From assembly GCA_002423495.1 (NCBI GenBank), contig DIWN01000103.1:1-13628 (forward strand): DNA of 13,628 nt, given 5' to 3'. The position numbers were made by a program, and so were the translations under genes. Of this stretch, positions 13,451-13,628 are shown piece by piece. Under the pieces are notes generated by a model that ran no database searches, was not told the origin of the DNA, and saw only the letters and a program-made list of their open reading frames with translations. Source of the DNA: Anaerolineaceae bacterium UBA6105. GTDB lineage: Bacteria; Chloroflexota; Anaerolineae; Anaerolineales; Anaerolineaceae. Every line of letters starts with the position of its first letter. Positions within the stretch are counted from its first letter, which is position 1.

Positions 13451-13486
13451 CAGATTGCCGCGGTCGCTACGCTCCCTCGCAGTAAC
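13451..13486. repeat. Probable dispersed intergenic repeat (GGTCGCTACGCTCCCTCGC type)
   Basis: The stretch around GCGGTCGCTACGCTCCCTCG looks like a short repeat found scattered between genes in many environmental genomes, where it gives rise to false frames containing ARERSDRGN; exactly that peptide appears on the minus strand here. Only one copy is in the window, so this rests on recall of the motif. Confidence 0.45.
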
Positions 13487-13497
13487 TATGTTAAATG

Positions 13498-13628
13498 TCA
13501 AGAGCATACAGGGTTGAAAAGCTCTCCTTTCTTAAGCATTGCATTGAGAATGGTCAGTATCTTGTGCATACAAGCCACTAATGCAACCTTTTTCTCTTTT
13601 CCCGCAGCAAGTAGTCGTTCATAAAACG
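13498..13628 (-). CDS. IS110-family transposase, C-terminal end (partial)
   Basis: The last 42 codons before a TGA at 13498-13500 are visible; the rest lies beyond the right edge. The peptide FYERLLAAGKEKKVA, then LVACMHKILTILNAML, closely matches the conserved C-terminal segment (Transposase_20 side) of IS110/IS1111 DEDD transposases. Whether the element is intact cannot be told. The 3' flank down to about 13320 may include the element's right end. Confidence 0.8.
   Translation of the reverse strand, partial: FYERLLAAGKEKKVALVACMHKILTILNAMLKKGELFNPVCS

Noticed and set aside
13313..13507. 64-codon minus-strand frame containing ARERSDRGN
   Set aside because: This peptide is a familiar artefact of translating a dispersed intergenic repeat, and it runs over the palindromes and the ppk2 promoter region.

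Overview
This 13.6 kb window (roughly half G+C) is a dense bacterial chromosome segment. It holds 13 recognisable protein genes plus the tail of an insertion-sequence transposase. The gene mix, near-leaderless promoters with TATAAT-like boxes right before the start codon, and a dispersed intergenic repeat of the GGTCGCTACGCTCCCTCGC type suggest a Chloroflexota (Anaerolineae-like) organism. That assignment is an inference from overall impression, not from a marker gene.

Left part (1-3216). A partial glycoside hydrolase family 3 gene lies directly behind a glycerophosphodiester phosphodiesterase gene on the minus strand. Diverging from them is a ROK-fold protein that seems to have lost its kinase residues. 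The two transcription units share about 50 bp in which both -10 boxes sit 9 bases or less from the start codons.

Lipid pair (3270-5048, minus). An LpxL/HtrB-type acyltransferase is followed with tight spacing by a CDP-alcohol phosphatidyltransferase. Together they look like a membrane phospholipid or glycolipid module.

Metal operon (5135-8140, minus). A Fur-family regulator (Zur-like), a TroA/ZnuA-type lipoprotein with a His/Asp-rich loop, an ABC ATPase and an ABC-3 permease form one overlapping operon. Its promoter (TTGACA-17-TAAAAT) is followed by a 27-bp near-perfect palindrome over the predicted transcription start, which looks like an autoregulatory Fur-family operator. Diverging from it is slyD, whose product has a His/Cys-rich metal-binding tail, so the neighbourhood is themed on metal homeostasis.

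Intergenic block (8795-9236). After a clear slyD terminator come about 390 bp without a credible gene. They carry 15-bp terminal-like inverted repeats around a long imperfect stem, plus a direct repeat: probably a degraded small element or a structured RNA.

Right part (9237-13628). Peptidase T (minus) is divergent from a lipoprotein glutaminyl-peptide cyclotransferase (plus). The latter overlaps tail-to-tail with a PfkB-type kinase that is translationally coupled behind a polyphosphate kinase 2 gene (both minus). Beyond the PPK2 promoter lie small palindromes, a dispersed repeat and the C-terminus of an IS110-family transposase running off the edge.
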